From the NCBI RefSeq assembly GCF_963675585.1, contig NZ_OY776414.1, positions 909,001 through 973,000 on the forward strand: DNA of 64,000 bases, given 5' to 3'. The notes under the pieces are model-generated. The model did not search any database and was not told the DNA's origin. It saw nothing but the letters and a program-made list of their open reading frames with translations. The translations under genes and the position numbers were made by a program. Positions 55,422 through 64,000 of the stretch are shown here, in pieces (positions within the stretch are counted from its first letter, which is position 1; every line of letters starts with the position of its first letter). Source of the DNA: an uncultured Draconibacterium sp. (lineage in GTDB: Bacteria > Bacteroidota > Bacteroidia > Bacteroidales > Prolixibacteraceae).

Positions 55422-58400
55422 TTAAAATTTAGCCAGTTTTTTAGAAAATATTTTGTTTTGTGTGTCACGTACGGTAACAATGTAAATTCCATTTTTCAAG
55501 AATGATGAATTCAGGCTTGTTTCGTGTTGATTTACTTCTTCATTAATAAGCATCTGGCCTGTAATGCTGTAAACGCAAATATTTGTAATCTCCTCGGTGT
55601 GGTTTACAATTAGTTTGTTTTCAGCAGAATTGAAGTACATTTTAATGCTTTCTTCTTCCGGAGCAGTCCAGTTAATTTCGTTAACAGAGGTTGGAATTCC
55701 ACCTTCGTTCTGAGCTTCTACAATATCGTAAACCAGGCTGTTGATGTATACCTCGATGTTTGGATAAATTCCATCAACTGATTTTAACTGGGCATCGCCA
55801 TCATCATAAGGATTTAATCCATTTGCGGTTTCCCATTCGTCGGGCATTCCGTCATCGTCGCTGTCGGTTGGCGCATTTAACGAATTCAATACCGGCCATC
55901 CACCAACGGCTCCCTGTGTATCAACTATTCCGTTAACACTTCCGTTTCCACCGTCCATGTAGGTTGCGGTTCCTGTGCTTACATCGTGCAGAATCCGTAA
56001 ATCAACCGAGTCGTATATCAAACTTGCGCCACAGTATTCAATTATCTTTTCGTAAGCTTGCTGTGCCGTATGCGTGGTAACTTCTCCCGGATTATGAGGC
56101 GTTTCAATTTTTATAGCGTCCTTGTCATCCTGAGTAATGGTTCCTTCGCTGCTGTGGAACTGATTGAACACTCCGTAGGCCCAGTTGTCGTTGGTTGCCC
56201 TGTCCGATTCTGTTGTAACGTTGCCGTCAATATAGTATTTACCCCACACATTGTAAATGGGTGTTCCTTCATTATGATTTCGGTTAATGGAAGCAATGCG
56301 CTCTTTTTTTGAGGTCGCAGGACCTGCTTTGTAGTAACAATTCACAATGTTCACGTTCATGGCTTCGCCGCCGTAGCAACTGTTTCCCTGCCAGTTATAA
56401 ATTACATTGTTACGCAAATCAACCAAATCTGTTAAGGCATAATCGGTATCGGCTGATTCGCCCAAACGTGGATTCCGGCTGTCGTGATGTGCCAAAAGGT
56501 TGTGATGGAAGGAAGCATTTTTTCCTCCCCAAATGCCACCGTAACCATGATTGCCTTTGGCATGTACAGAATTTCGCAAACTTTCAGAAACGATGTTCCA
56601 CTGTAAAGTAAAGTTTTCGTTTACATAAAACGATACACATTCATCGGTACTCCAGCTCATTGAGCAGTGGTCGATAATAATATTTTTATGAAAACGGCCG
56701 CCAAGTGCATCATCTTCCTGTTCGGCTGAATCTCCCATTCTAAAACGCATAAATCGAATGATAACATTATCCGCATCCACATGTACACCGTAATCGCGCA
56801 GCGTAATTCCATCGCCGGGAGCAGTCTGTCCGGCAATGGTTACATCGCCATTTGAAATGTTTAATTTCGATTTTAACCGGATGGTACCAGATACTTTGAA
56901 AAGAATAATTCGTGCACCACTTTGATTAATTGCCCAGCGTAAAGAGCCCTCACTGTTATTGTCTTCCAGGTTTGTTACATACAATACGCGTCCGCCACGT
57001 CCGCCGGTAGTATATTTTCCATGTCCTTCGGCACTTGGGAAAGCAGGCAGTTCATCAATTTCAGGAACAGTGTCTGATCCGCCAACAATAATTGTTCCGA
57101 GTCCTTCGTATAGCTCCGGATTGGTAGTTGACGTGTATTCTCCATTGGCAACGGCTGTTCCGTTCAGCATGTACTTATTAACCTGCAGACTTGTATTCAG
57201 AACCGCTTTTGCATTATCACTTAAATTCAATCGTAAAGTGTCTCCGGCAGCTTTCGAATGGCTAAAAATAACCCGGTTGGCTAAACCTACTGATATTGTT
57301 CCTTTGCCAAAGGCATTCGCGCTGTTTCCTTCAATATTAGTTATATAATCACTTAAGCCCGGATACTTGGTTGAATTTTGAGTAGCATCCCAGGTTCCTG
57401 TAAATACCGAATTATCTCCTGACAATAGCAGTGTACCAGTGTTTGCAGTTCCTTTTCCATTGTTTAGGGCAGTCATTGTGCCGGCTCCGGTAACAGGCCC
57501 CACAAGTCCCAAAGTGCTTCCGTCGGCATTGCCACTTTCCATAATCATCATTACATTGCCTTCAAGCACAATCGGTGCTTCCAGCGACATTCCTGTTCCA
57601 CCTGTATTGTATTTAAAGTTGGTTCCTTCTTTCATGTAAACCGTACCTGTACTTTTATGAGCACCCCGCATGCGCAGATTCCCCGTGTTTTGTATAACAA
57701 GGTCTGCAGTAAACACGGTTGAAGTGGTTTCCATTTCTTCTTCAACAATCACAGTTTCTCCCGCTTCAGGAAGCAGGGCAGGGGTGTAATTTTCAGCTAC
57801 GTCCCAATTCCCGTTTGATCCGCGATGAAAAATAAATGTTTCGGGGCGTCCGATAATAATTTTACCTGTTCCGCTAATTAGTGACGGGTTTGAAGTGGCT
57901 GAATATTCACCAACTCCTTGTAACACTCCGTCTATAAAAAATTCGCTTGTGGTAACATCGGCATTTAAGACAAGGTTTGCACCGGTTGTTACTTTTAACT
58001 GCGATTTGGCATAAAATGCATTTGCATGGCCAATGGTTAATGTAGCTCCACTGTTTACTGTTATTGAGCTTTTCCCCAGTGATGATGAAACAGCTGCATC
58101 CAAGGCACCGTTTTCAATGAAAATGTCTCCTGAGAAATTTGTATTGTCAGCGTTTAAAATGAGGTTTCCTGAACCTGTTTTTGTTAACACATGAACGCCC
58201 GATAGCGAAGAATTTAGTGTAAGTATCGTTTCTCCGGAAAAGGTGATTGAATCTTTTGTTGCAATTTTACCCGACAAACTAACATCAGAACTGGCTTGGA
58301 TTTGTGCAGATGAAACTGAAATATAAGGTGCCACACTGCTGGATACGATATTTAAAACGGCGCCGTTTTTTAACGTTAAATCTGCTGCAAAAGTATCGCT

Positions 58401-59579
58401 TGCCGAAATCGTAAAAGCACTGTCAACTTCAGCCGATTCTCCTTTTGCAGGAACTCCAACCGGATTCCAGTTGTTTGGTTCCAACCAACCGGTAGTTGTG
58501 CCATTGCCTGTCCACTTGTAGGTATTTACCAGTGGCGCTTCAGCTGTAGGATCCCAACCATCTGTACCGCCCATCACTTTTTGAACGGTGTATTCCAGTG
58601 CTTCTTCGTTGGTTAAGGCTTTAATTCCTGCCCAGTCAGCGCGTCCACTCATATCGGCGCCACCTCCTGTATTGTTGTATTCGTACAAATGAAGTTTGTC
58701 GCTGGTAGCTGCATATTCCATATTCCAGGTATCGCCCCATCCCAGCGGATTCATCATCTCTGTAATGTTGCAGTTTAGCCACGCCACTTTGGGATATTCG
58801 TGCCAGGGACGGCCCATTCGGATCATATCGCCATCATCACCACCACGGGGACTGTTTAAGGCGTAAGTAATGTCACATTCGTTAAAAACAAAACCATAGG
58901 GTTGATCTTCGTAGGTTGAAGGTGCTGTAATATACGCGCCTCCCCAGCTTCTGATTTCGCAGGCCTGAAAAAATACGGTTCCCGATCCATAAATGTAATC
59001 GGTGCGACCAACAACCAAACACCCTTCAAAATAGCTGCGTTTTTTGTCGCTCCAGAAATACATGGTATCCTGGTATCCGTAAAAATCAACATTAATAAAT
59101 ACACATTTGTCTGCACGAACAGTAATGGCCTGAGCTTGTCCAACCGGGCCGGCCGTATTCTGAATGGTCATGTTTTCAACACGAAAACCATCTGCCATAA
59201 CCGTTAAAGTGGCCGAAGTCCGGATATTGTCTCCTGTCCAAAGCGCTGCATCTTCCGTTGGACATTTACCTGTGCTGCAATCGTAAATGTGGTAACTTAG
59301 GATCGTCTCTTCCCGACTTTCGCCAATCAGTGTTAAATTGATTTTATCACCCGGAACAATTAATTTCTCCGTGTTGTACAATCCTCGTTTTATGTAGATT
59401 ACAGTTCGATATTCGCTGTTCGATGGTGCTGCATCAATTGCTGCCTGAACGGTAGTAAAGTCTCCCGAACCATCGGTGGCGACAACTATATCAGCATTAA
59501 CCGGGTTTTCGTTGGCAAACATTTGCCCCGAAATTCCGGAGAATACAATAAGTGTAAGTATAAGTAAGATTTGTTTCAT
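55422..59579 (-). CDS. CE8-PL1 bifunctional pectinase with beta-repeat spacer and T9SS tail
   Basis: 1385 residues. Signal peptide 1-22; CE8 pectin methylesterase about 27-335 with GYQDT, GRTDYIYG and MGRPW motifs; a spacer of about 500 residues (345-840) made of two beta-strand-repeat stretches like autotransporter-associated repeats (GSGNLILNADNTNFSGD, TGTLLLSGDNSVFTG); PL1-type pectate lyase from residue 846 to about 1185; DSDDDGMPDEW loop near 1235; T9SS type A domain about 1305-1385. One protein thus removes methyl groups and then cuts the exposed pectate. The spacer repeats are of a kind seen in large surface proteins and may hold the two modules apart. Confidence 0.92.
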   Translation of the reverse strand: MKQILLILTLIVFSGISGQMFANENPVNADIVVATDGSGDFTTVQAAIDAAPSNSEYRTVIYIKRGLYNTEKLIVPGDKINLTLIGESREETILSYHIYDCSTGKCPTEDAALWTGDNIRTSATLTVMADGFRVENMTIQNTAGPVGQAQAITVRADKCVFINVDFYGYQDTMYFWSDKKRSYFEGCLVVGRTDYIYGSGTVFFQACEIRSWGGAYITAPSTYEDQPYGFVFNECDITYALNSPRGGDDGDMIRMGRPWHEYPKVAWLNCNITEMMNPLGWGDTWNMEYAATSDKLHLYEYNNTGGGADMSGRADWAGIKALTNEEALEYTVQKVMGGTDGWDPTAEAPLVNTYKWTGNGTTTGWLEPNNWNPVGVPAKGESAEVDSAFTISASDTFAADLTLKNGAVLNIVSSSVAPYISVSSAQIQASSDVSLSGKIATKDSITFSGETILTLNSSLSGVHVLTKTGSGNLILNADNTNFSGDIFIENGALDAAVSSSLGKSSITVNSGATLTIGHANAFYAKSQLKVTTGANLVLNADVTTSEFFIDGVLQGVGEYSATSNPSLISGTGKIIIGRPETFIFHRGSNGNWDVAENYTPALLPEAGETVIVEEEMETTSTVFTADLVIQNTGNLRMRGAHKSTGTVYMKEGTNFKYNTGGTGMSLEAPIVLEGNVMMIMESGNADGSTLGLVGPVTGAGTMTALNNGKGTANTGTLLLSGDNSVFTGTWDATQNSTKYPGLSDYITNIEGNSANAFGKGTISVGLANRVIFSHSKAAGDTLRLNLSDNAKAVLNTSLQVNKYMLNGTAVANGEYTSTTNPELYEGLGTIIVGGSDTVPEIDELPAFPSAEGHGKYTTGGRGGRVLYVTNLEDNNSEGSLRWAINQSGARIILFKVSGTIRLKSKLNISNGDVTIAGQTAPGDGITLRDYGVHVDADNVIIRFMRFRMGDSAEQEDDALGGRFHKNIIIDHCSMSWSTDECVSFYVNENFTLQWNIVSESLRNSVHAKGNHGYGGIWGGKNASFHHNLLAHHDSRNPRLGESADTDYALTDLVDLRNNVIYNWQGNSCYGGEAMNVNIVNCYYKAGPATSKKERIASINRNHNEGTPIYNVWGKYYIDGNVTTESDRATNDNWAYGVFNQFHSSEGTITQDDKDAIKIETPHNPGEVTTHTAQQAYEKIIEYCGASLIYDSVDLRILHDVSTGTATYMDGGNGSVNGIVDTQGAVGGWPVLNSLNAPTDSDDDGMPDEWETANGLNPYDDGDAQLKSVDGIYPNIEVYINSLVYDIVEAQNEGGIPTSVNEINWTAPEEESIKMYFNSAENKLIVNHTEEITNICVYSITGQMLINEEVNQHETSLNSSFLKNGIYIVTVRDTQNKIFSKKLAKF

Positions 59580-59600
59580 TTTACGCTTCGTTTTATCTGT

Positions 59601-60341
59601 TTAGTTTAGTCTTTCTGCAAAAGGAAGGTTTTGCTCTTTTGCATTTTCCATGGCAAGCCGGGCAATTTCTTTTGCTCCTTCAACCCGTAAATGGGTATCG
59701 TCCTGTCTTCCTTCCGGAAATTTTTCATTTGGCTCTGTCCACAACCACATTTTTTTTGATGCTTCATCACCCAGTTCATTTACCCAATTCTCGGTAATTT
59801 GTTGCAAGTCGATTAAAGGAACATCTAACTTTTCGGCTACCTGTCTGGTGGCAACCGGATAATCACCGTGCGTGTCAACCAGTTTTCCATCCTCTCCAAA
59901 ATGTCTTCGTATTATCGATGTAAATAAAATGGGTGTGGCACCTTTTTCGCGCGTTTCCAGTACGTATTTTTTAAGGTTTTTTGTGTACTCTCCAAAAGGT
60001 TCGGTATACCTGTCGGGCGATTTTATTTTTTGATCGTTGTGTCCGAACTGGATAAAAACATAGTCGCCGGGTTGCAGGCTGTCGAGCACGGTCTGCCATC
60101 TTCCCTGATCGATAAAACTTTTGGAACTACGTCCGTTTACTGCATGGTTTTTAACACTTACCGATTCATCAAAAAACGCATTTAAAACCATACACCATCC
60201 GGTTTCGGGATATACTTCTGCTTTTTTATTTGCCATGGTTGAATCGCCAACCGCATAAATCGAGAATGGTTTTTTTTCGGTTTCACATGCAAGTAAAACA
60301 GTCAACAAAAGAAGTGAGGCTGTAAGCAATCTTTTCATCAT
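59601..60341 (-). CDS. CE12 rhamnogalacturonan acetylesterase (single domain)
   Basis: 246 residues; lipoprotein signal with Cys19 (LLAC). SGNH blocks: GDST 32-35 (Ser34 nucleophile), FGHND 99-103, and Asp214/His217 in DDTH. The VNGRSSKSF segment matches CE12 block II. It deacetylates galacturonate in rhamnogalacturonan or homogalacturonan. A double Met at the start leaves the exact first codon open by one position. It is 7 bases after the GH28 gene, and the CE8-PL1 gene follows. Confidence 0.92.
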   Translation of the reverse strand: MMKRLLTASLLLLTVLLACETEKKPFSIYAVGDSTMANKKAEVYPETGWCMVLNAFFDESVSVKNHAVNGRSSKSFIDQGRWQTVLDSLQPGDYVFIQFGHNDQKIKSPDRYTEPFGEYTKNLKKYVLETREKGATPILFTSIIRRHFGEDGKLVDTHGDYPVATRQVAEKLDVPLIDLQQITENWVNELGDEASKKMWLWTEPNEKFPEGRQDDTHLRVEGAKEIARLAMENAKEQNLPFAERLN

Positions 60342-60348
60342 CAGAGGT

Positions 60349-62040
60349 TTAAAGTTTTACGGCGCCTGAAGGAACTGAATTATCAACTTTAGTACTTTTT
60401 GAAAAATCAACTTCCGAAGATGAGATCAACGAAATATTCTCAGATTCTGATCCGGTTATTGTAACAGCTGCTTCCGAATTAATATTCCCCTCGATTTCTT
60501 TAATCTCAACGTTTTTACAGTTAATCATTTCAAATGCGTTCTCGTTTTTTGTAATTAAACTGATATTGCTGATTTTGATCCCATTGGCATCAATAATTGC
60601 AAAACCATTTTCAGCCTGAAGCTTTAAATTTTTGAGCTCAACATTTTCAAGGTTCATTTCGGGTAAGCCTTGTAAAAATACAGCCTGGTCGGCTCCTTTT
60701 ACAGTAACATTGCTAATCGAAATATTTTTGAATTGCGGTGTTTCTTCTGAAACAGGAACTTTTTCTGAATTTTTAGTTGGACCACCCGAAGCCAGCATTT
60801 CTGAAATGGATTGACCGCCATAATAAAGGTTGAAGGAAATTGCATTGGTTGGTATATCCGTCATCCAAACATTTGAAACAAAAATGTTTTCCACAACGCC
60901 TCCACGTCCGCGGTTACTTTTAAAACGAAGCCCAACATCGGTGCCCATAAATGTACAATTCGAAACGTGCATATTTTTAACACCTCCCGACATTTCAGAA
61001 CCTACAGTTACTCCTCCGTGTCCGTGGTAAACAATGTTGTTTCTGATCACCAGATTTTCGCAGGGTATTCCACGTTTTCTTCCATCTTCGTCTTTTCCCG
61101 ATTTAATGCAGATTGCATCGTCGCCCACATCAAAATTTGAGTTTTCAACCAGCACATTCTTACACGATTCCACGTCAATGCCATCGCCATTTTGCGAATA
61201 CCACGGATTTCGCACGGTTACATTTCGTACAATCAAATTTTCTACCATTAAAGGGTGCAGACACCATGCCGGCGAATTTTGAAATGCAGGCCCGTCTAAC
61301 ATTACATTTTTACTGTTTTGAATACTAAGCATCACCGGACGCAAATAATCACGTATGGCTTCAAAATCTTCTTTTGTTTTTAAATCATCGCGCACATTCT
61401 GATCGCCGCTGCCTTCGTAACCCAGTTTAAACTGTTCCGAAGGGTACCATATTCTTTGGTCGTCGCTTACAACACCGCCCGATTCAACAAATTTTTTCCA
61501 CTGCGAATCGGTAAGTTTACTGCGTTTTACAGCACGCCATGCATCGCCCGAACCATCCCAGACACCTTTGCCCGTAAAAGCAATGTTTTCGAGGTTTGTA
61601 CCGTAAATAGGAGAGATACAACGCCATGTTTCCAATCCTTCAAAACTAGTAGAAACCAAAGGATACAGATCTTTGTTTCGCGAAAAGAGCACCAAAGCAC
61701 CCTCTTCTGTATAAAGCTCTAAATTGCTTTTAAGGATAATTGGGCCGGTTAACCAAATTCCTGCCGGAATAATAATTTTACCACCGCCTTTTTCTGATAC
61801 CGCATCAATGGCATCGGCAAAAGCTTTTGTGTTTAGCACCTGTCCGCCACCAACTGCACCAAAATCGGTAAGGTTTACCACATTGTCCGGAATGATTGGT
61901 TCCGGTATTGCCGGCATTTCAAATTCAATGTTGTTAAAACTTAGCGTAGTTCCAGACAGGGTTGTTTCTGCCTGCTGGCCGCAGCCGGTACAAAAAAGAG
62001 TAATAATTGCCAGGAGTTGTGAAATCGTTTTTGTATTCAT
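60349..62040 (-). CDS. GH28 polygalacturonase-like lipoprotein
   Basis: 563 residues; lipoprotein signal with Cys20 (CTGC). The beta-helix has the GH28 signature NGDGIDVESC, the paired aspartates in VGDDAICIKSGKD, and GHGGVTVGSEMSGG. It hydrolyses galacturonosyl linkages; with a lipid anchor it is probably exo-acting on oligogalacturonides. It is distinct from the 630-residue GH28 at 36288, without the extra C-terminal domain. It belongs to a tight run (gaps of 7 and 11 bases) of CE8, GH28 and CE12 genes. Confidence 0.93.
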   Translation of the reverse strand: MNTKTISQLLAIITLFCTGCGQQAETTLSGTTLSFNNIEFEMPAIPEPIIPDNVVNLTDFGAVGGGQVLNTKAFADAIDAVSEKGGGKIIIPAGIWLTGPIILKSNLELYTEEGALVLFSRNKDLYPLVSTSFEGLETWRCISPIYGTNLENIAFTGKGVWDGSGDAWRAVKRSKLTDSQWKKFVESGGVVSDDQRIWYPSEQFKLGYEGSGDQNVRDDLKTKEDFEAIRDYLRPVMLSIQNSKNVMLDGPAFQNSPAWCLHPLMVENLIVRNVTVRNPWYSQNGDGIDVESCKNVLVENSNFDVGDDAICIKSGKDEDGRKRGIPCENLVIRNNIVYHGHGGVTVGSEMSGGVKNMHVSNCTFMGTDVGLRFKSNRGRGGVVENIFVSNVWMTDIPTNAISFNLYYGGQSISEMLASGGPTKNSEKVPVSEETPQFKNISISNVTVKGADQAVFLQGLPEMNLENVELKNLKLQAENGFAIIDANGIKISNISLITKNENAFEMINCKNVEIKEIEGNINSEAAVTITGSESENISLISSSEVDFSKSTKVDNSVPSGAVKL

Positions 62041-62051
62041 TTTATGTTATG

Positions 62052-63026
62052 TTATTGATTTTCAGATTTAAATAAGTTTGAACTTTTTACCCATTCGCCC
62101 AGAATATTTTCCGGAGTATACTTTTCAGCTTGTTCTTTTGTGAGCTGGTGCGACCAACTCACACGTTGTTCAGTATTCGCACCTGCTCCAGTATTGTTGT
62201 ATTCAGCAAAAAATGCCGTTTTTTCTTTGTTCGGATCATTCCAGTTGTGCCAGGCTTCTGGTTTAATCAGCTCATCGAGTTTACAGTTTATAAAAACCGA
62301 TTTACCGTTTGGTCGCCAGGGCCGTCCCAGATAAAAGGTGGCTTCACCTGCCGATCCTGTTATAGTACAGTTTAAAAAGACAAAACCATAAGGCGTATCT
62401 TCCGATGTTGACGGAGCTGTAACATAACCGTGGTCTTTGCAAAAGATGGTACAGTGCTCGAACACCGCAGTTGACCATCCAAAAATAAAATCGACAGTAC
62501 CTTCTATGTAGCAGTTTTTATAATACTGATGGCTTTTGTCGCCGTGCGGATAAAGTGTATCCTGAAATCCCAGGAAACGGCAGTTTTTAAAGGCAACTTT
62601 ATCGCCATCAATACGCACTGCAACAGCTTGTCCAACTGGTCCGGCTGAGTTTTCAAAGGTGATGTTCTCGGCTGTAAATCCATCGCCAAAAATAAAGAAT
62701 GAAGTAGAACCGGTTGTTCCAACTTCTTCGCCAAAACGATTCTTTTTTGATGCAAAATCGTCGTAAGTAAGTATTGTTTTATGAAGGTCTTCGCCAATAA
62801 ACGATACGTTTGTTTTACTGGCAGCCAGTACCAGTTTCTCTTTGTAAATTCCGTTTTTTATCAGAATGGTAGTTGTATTTTTTCTGAAATCGGGAACTGC
62901 ATTTATGGCTTCCTGAACCGTTTTGAAATCGCCGCTACCATCTTTGGCTACAACAAAATCGTAGGCATTTGCAGGAAATACAATTGCTGACATCAAAAAA
63001 ATCGCTATTAAAACTACTGTTCTCAT
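62052..63026 (-). CDS. CE8 pectin methylesterase
   Basis: 324 residues; signal peptide ends near ANAY (residue 22). Canonical family motifs: GPVGQAVAV with Gln133, GFQDT with Asp156, GTVDFIFG with Asp179, and LGRPW with Arg235 and Trp237. It hydrolyses methyl esters of homogalacturonan, giving acidic pectate for the lyases. No lipobox or T9SS tail, so it is probably periplasmic, unlike the CE8 module in the 1385-residue fusion. Its start overlaps the stop of the preceding CE12 gene by four bases (ATGA, 63023-63026), which suggests translational coupling. Confidence 0.94.
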   Translation of the reverse strand: MRTVVLIAIFLMSAIVFPANAYDFVVAKDGSGDFKTVQEAINAVPDFRKNTTTILIKNGIYKEKLVLAASKTNVSFIGEDLHKTILTYDDFASKKNRFGEEVGTTGSTSFFIFGDGFTAENITFENSAGPVGQAVAVRIDGDKVAFKNCRFLGFQDTLYPHGDKSHQYYKNCYIEGTVDFIFGWSTAVFEHCTIFCKDHGYVTAPSTSEDTPYGFVFLNCTITGSAGEATFYLGRPWRPNGKSVFINCKLDELIKPEAWHNWNDPNKEKTAFFAEYNNTGAGANTEQRVSWSHQLTKEQAEKYTPENILGEWVKSSNLFKSENQ

Positions 63027-63847
63027 TCTTCTGTCTGTGTATGATTTGCCAAATCTTTTAATCCTTCGAACACAAGTTCAGCAACTGCTTTTGCGCCTTC
63101 GGGTTGAAAATGGGTATTGTCGTTTTGTCCATCCGGGTAGGCTTCATATTTTCCGGCCGGCAGATTCATAAAATAATTGGTTTTTACATAATCGCGTCCT
63201 TTGGCTGTAAAGTACTCCATCGATCTTTTATTTAAATCGATGAGTAAGGTTTGGGTTTCTTCTGCAATTTCAAACATACATTGCGGATAATTGCCGTGTA
63301 TGTTTTTCAGAGTATCATTTTCCCATGGGTAGTTTCGCGCAACCGGTGTTACCAGTATGGGTGTACCATTTTTTTGTCGGGTTTGCGAAATAAACAAACG
63401 CAGAAATTCTTTGTAGCCTTCTTCGTTTACATAACGTTCGGTTTTTTGCACCGAAGCATCGTTATGTCCAAATTGCATTAATACAAAATCGCCGGGCTGC
63501 ATGTCATTGTACACTTCCCGCCATCTTCCTTCCTGAAAAAAGGTGCGGGTACTTCTGCCACCTTTTGCACGGTCGTCGATAATTACATTGTCGGCTATTA
63601 AAAAGTTTTTAATTGCCTGTAAATTCGAGCCGGATACAAAAGATTGAAAAACCTGACCCCAGCCTGTAATCGGGTATTTTTTTGATTTGTAATTGTCTTC
63701 TTTTGAATAATCGGCAACGGTTGAATCGCCAATTAACCACATTTTGATGGTTTTTTGTTTTGTTTCCGGTTGTTTTTCACCCGAAACATTACCTGACAAA
63801 AATGTGAGTGACAATACGGCAATGAGTATGTATTTTATTTTTACCAT
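63023..63847 (-). CDS. CE12 rhamnogalacturonan acetylesterase (single domain)
   Basis: 274 residues with an N-terminal signal (hydrophobic 6-20). SGNH blocks: GDST 40-43, FGHND in the middle, and the DNTHFQPEGA block near the C-terminus with the Asp-His pair. The KGGRSTRTFFQEGRW segment matches CE12 block II. It removes acetyl groups from pectic galacturonate. The start overlaps the stop of the upstream GH43-like gene by seven bases and its stop overlaps the CE8 start by four, so three genes are translationally linked. Confidence 0.92.
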   Translation of the reverse strand: MVKIKYILIAVLSLTFLSGNVSGEKQPETKQKTIKMWLIGDSTVADYSKEDNYKSKKYPITGWGQVFQSFVSGSNLQAIKNFLIADNVIIDDRAKGGRSTRTFFQEGRWREVYNDMQPGDFVLMQFGHNDASVQKTERYVNEEGYKEFLRLFISQTRQKNGTPILVTPVARNYPWENDTLKNIHGNYPQCMFEIAEETQTLLIDLNKRSMEYFTAKGRDYVKTNYFMNLPAGKYEAYPDGQNDNTHFQPEGAKAVAELVFEGLKDLANHTQTEE

Positions 63848-64000
63848 TTTTTATCTATTCTAATCCAGTCAATATCTACTGTTCCCGAGTCGTTGGTAAT
63901 TCCTTCGCGCAGGGCGAAGTAGCCAATTTTAGCACCGATCCAACGTCCTGGTTTTGCTTCCAGTTTTTCGCCAGCCTCTTTAAACTTTTTACCGTTCGAG
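63841..64000 (-). CDS. C-terminal part of a GH43-type protein (truncated by window edge)
   Basis: About 52 codons end at TAA 63841-63843. The residues (AKPGRWIGAKIGYFALRE, then VDIDWIRID) match the C-terminal concanavalin-like domain attached to many GH43 beta-xylosidases/arabinofuranosidases. The catalytic part lies beyond the right edge. In this setting it would act on arabinan or xylose-type side chains of pectin. Related sandwich domains occur elsewhere, so the family is not certain. Confidence 0.7.
   Translation of the reverse strand, partial: SNGKKFKEAGEKLEAKPGRWIGAKIGYFALREGITNDSGTVDIDWIRIDKKW

Noticed and set aside
55750-57050. Similar blocks here and at 54050-55330 as a possible assembly duplication
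   Set aside because: The two units differ at many positions and keep separate intact frames, so they are diverged paralogues and not a duplicated contig segment.
1-64000. CRISPR arrays, tRNA or rRNA genes, insertion sequences, prophage
   Set aside because: No regularly spaced repeats, cloverleaf patterns, transposase or phage-like genes were seen in any part of the window.

Overview
The window is a carbohydrate-utilisation region from a Bacteroidota genome. Support: two SusC/SusD pairs, each preceded by an ECF sigma factor and a FecR anti-sigma gene; SusC proteins with an N-terminal STN domain; Bacteroidota-type lipoprotein signals ending in Cys; and C-terminal type IX secretion (T9SS) sorting domains. 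Linked sulfatases and the overall style suggest a free-living, probably marine or sediment member of Marinilabiliales (Prolixibacteraceae-like). That placement is inference.

Layout. Bases 1-155 hold the 3' end of an unrecognised gene. Bases 419-4824 (+ strand) hold a concanavalin-like/jelly-roll protein, a CE15-like esterase and a GH78-like alpha-L-rhamnosidase; they converge on the next locus at a bidirectional terminator (4978-5010). Everything from about 5.1 kb to the right edge is on the minus strand, so it reads right to left.

Locus A (23519 down to 5094): ECF sigma, FecR, SusC, SusD, a strong hairpin, two S1 sulfatases, a GH36-like alpha-galactosidase, a lipoprotein joining an SGNH hydrolase to an alpha/beta-hydrolase, an 827-residue lipoprotein of unknown function, and a secreted FAD-dependent oxidoreductase. 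The mix points to a sulfated, esterified, possibly rhamnose-bearing glycan.

Locus B (right edge down to 23919) is a large pectin/rhamnogalacturonan-I locus. The right part (51-64 kb) encodes homogalacturonan attack: a GH43-like fragment, two CE12 acetylesterases, a CE8 pectin methylesterase, a GH28, a 1385-residue CE8-PL1 fusion and two more PL1 pectate lyases, the last three carrying T9SS tails. Then come a second ECF sigma/FecR/SusC/SusD set (51175-44280) and a run of mainly periplasmic or lipid-anchored enzymes for rhamnogalacturonan: a GH65/GH95-like protein, an SGNH esterase, GH106, GH28, GH2, a DUF4450-type protein, a five-bladed-propeller glycosidase, a tandem CE12, a PL11 rhamnogalacturonan lyase and a GH105 unsaturated uronyl hydrolase. 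A 17-bp imperfect hairpin closes the run at 23871-23912.

Inferred flow: T9SS enzymes de-esterify and cut pectin outside the cell; SusC/SusD imports oligomers; PL11, GH28, CE12 and SGNH enzymes shorten and deacetylate them; GH105 removes unsaturated uronates; GH106, GH2 and GH43-type enzymes strip rhamnose, galactose and arabinose. The most unusual points are an 8-base homopolymer frameshift that cuts off the lipoprotein signal of the DUF4450-type gene, the CE8/PL1 fusion, the dual-esterase fusion, and the sulfatase/oxidoreductase locus A. No tRNA, rRNA, CRISPR array or insertion sequence was seen.
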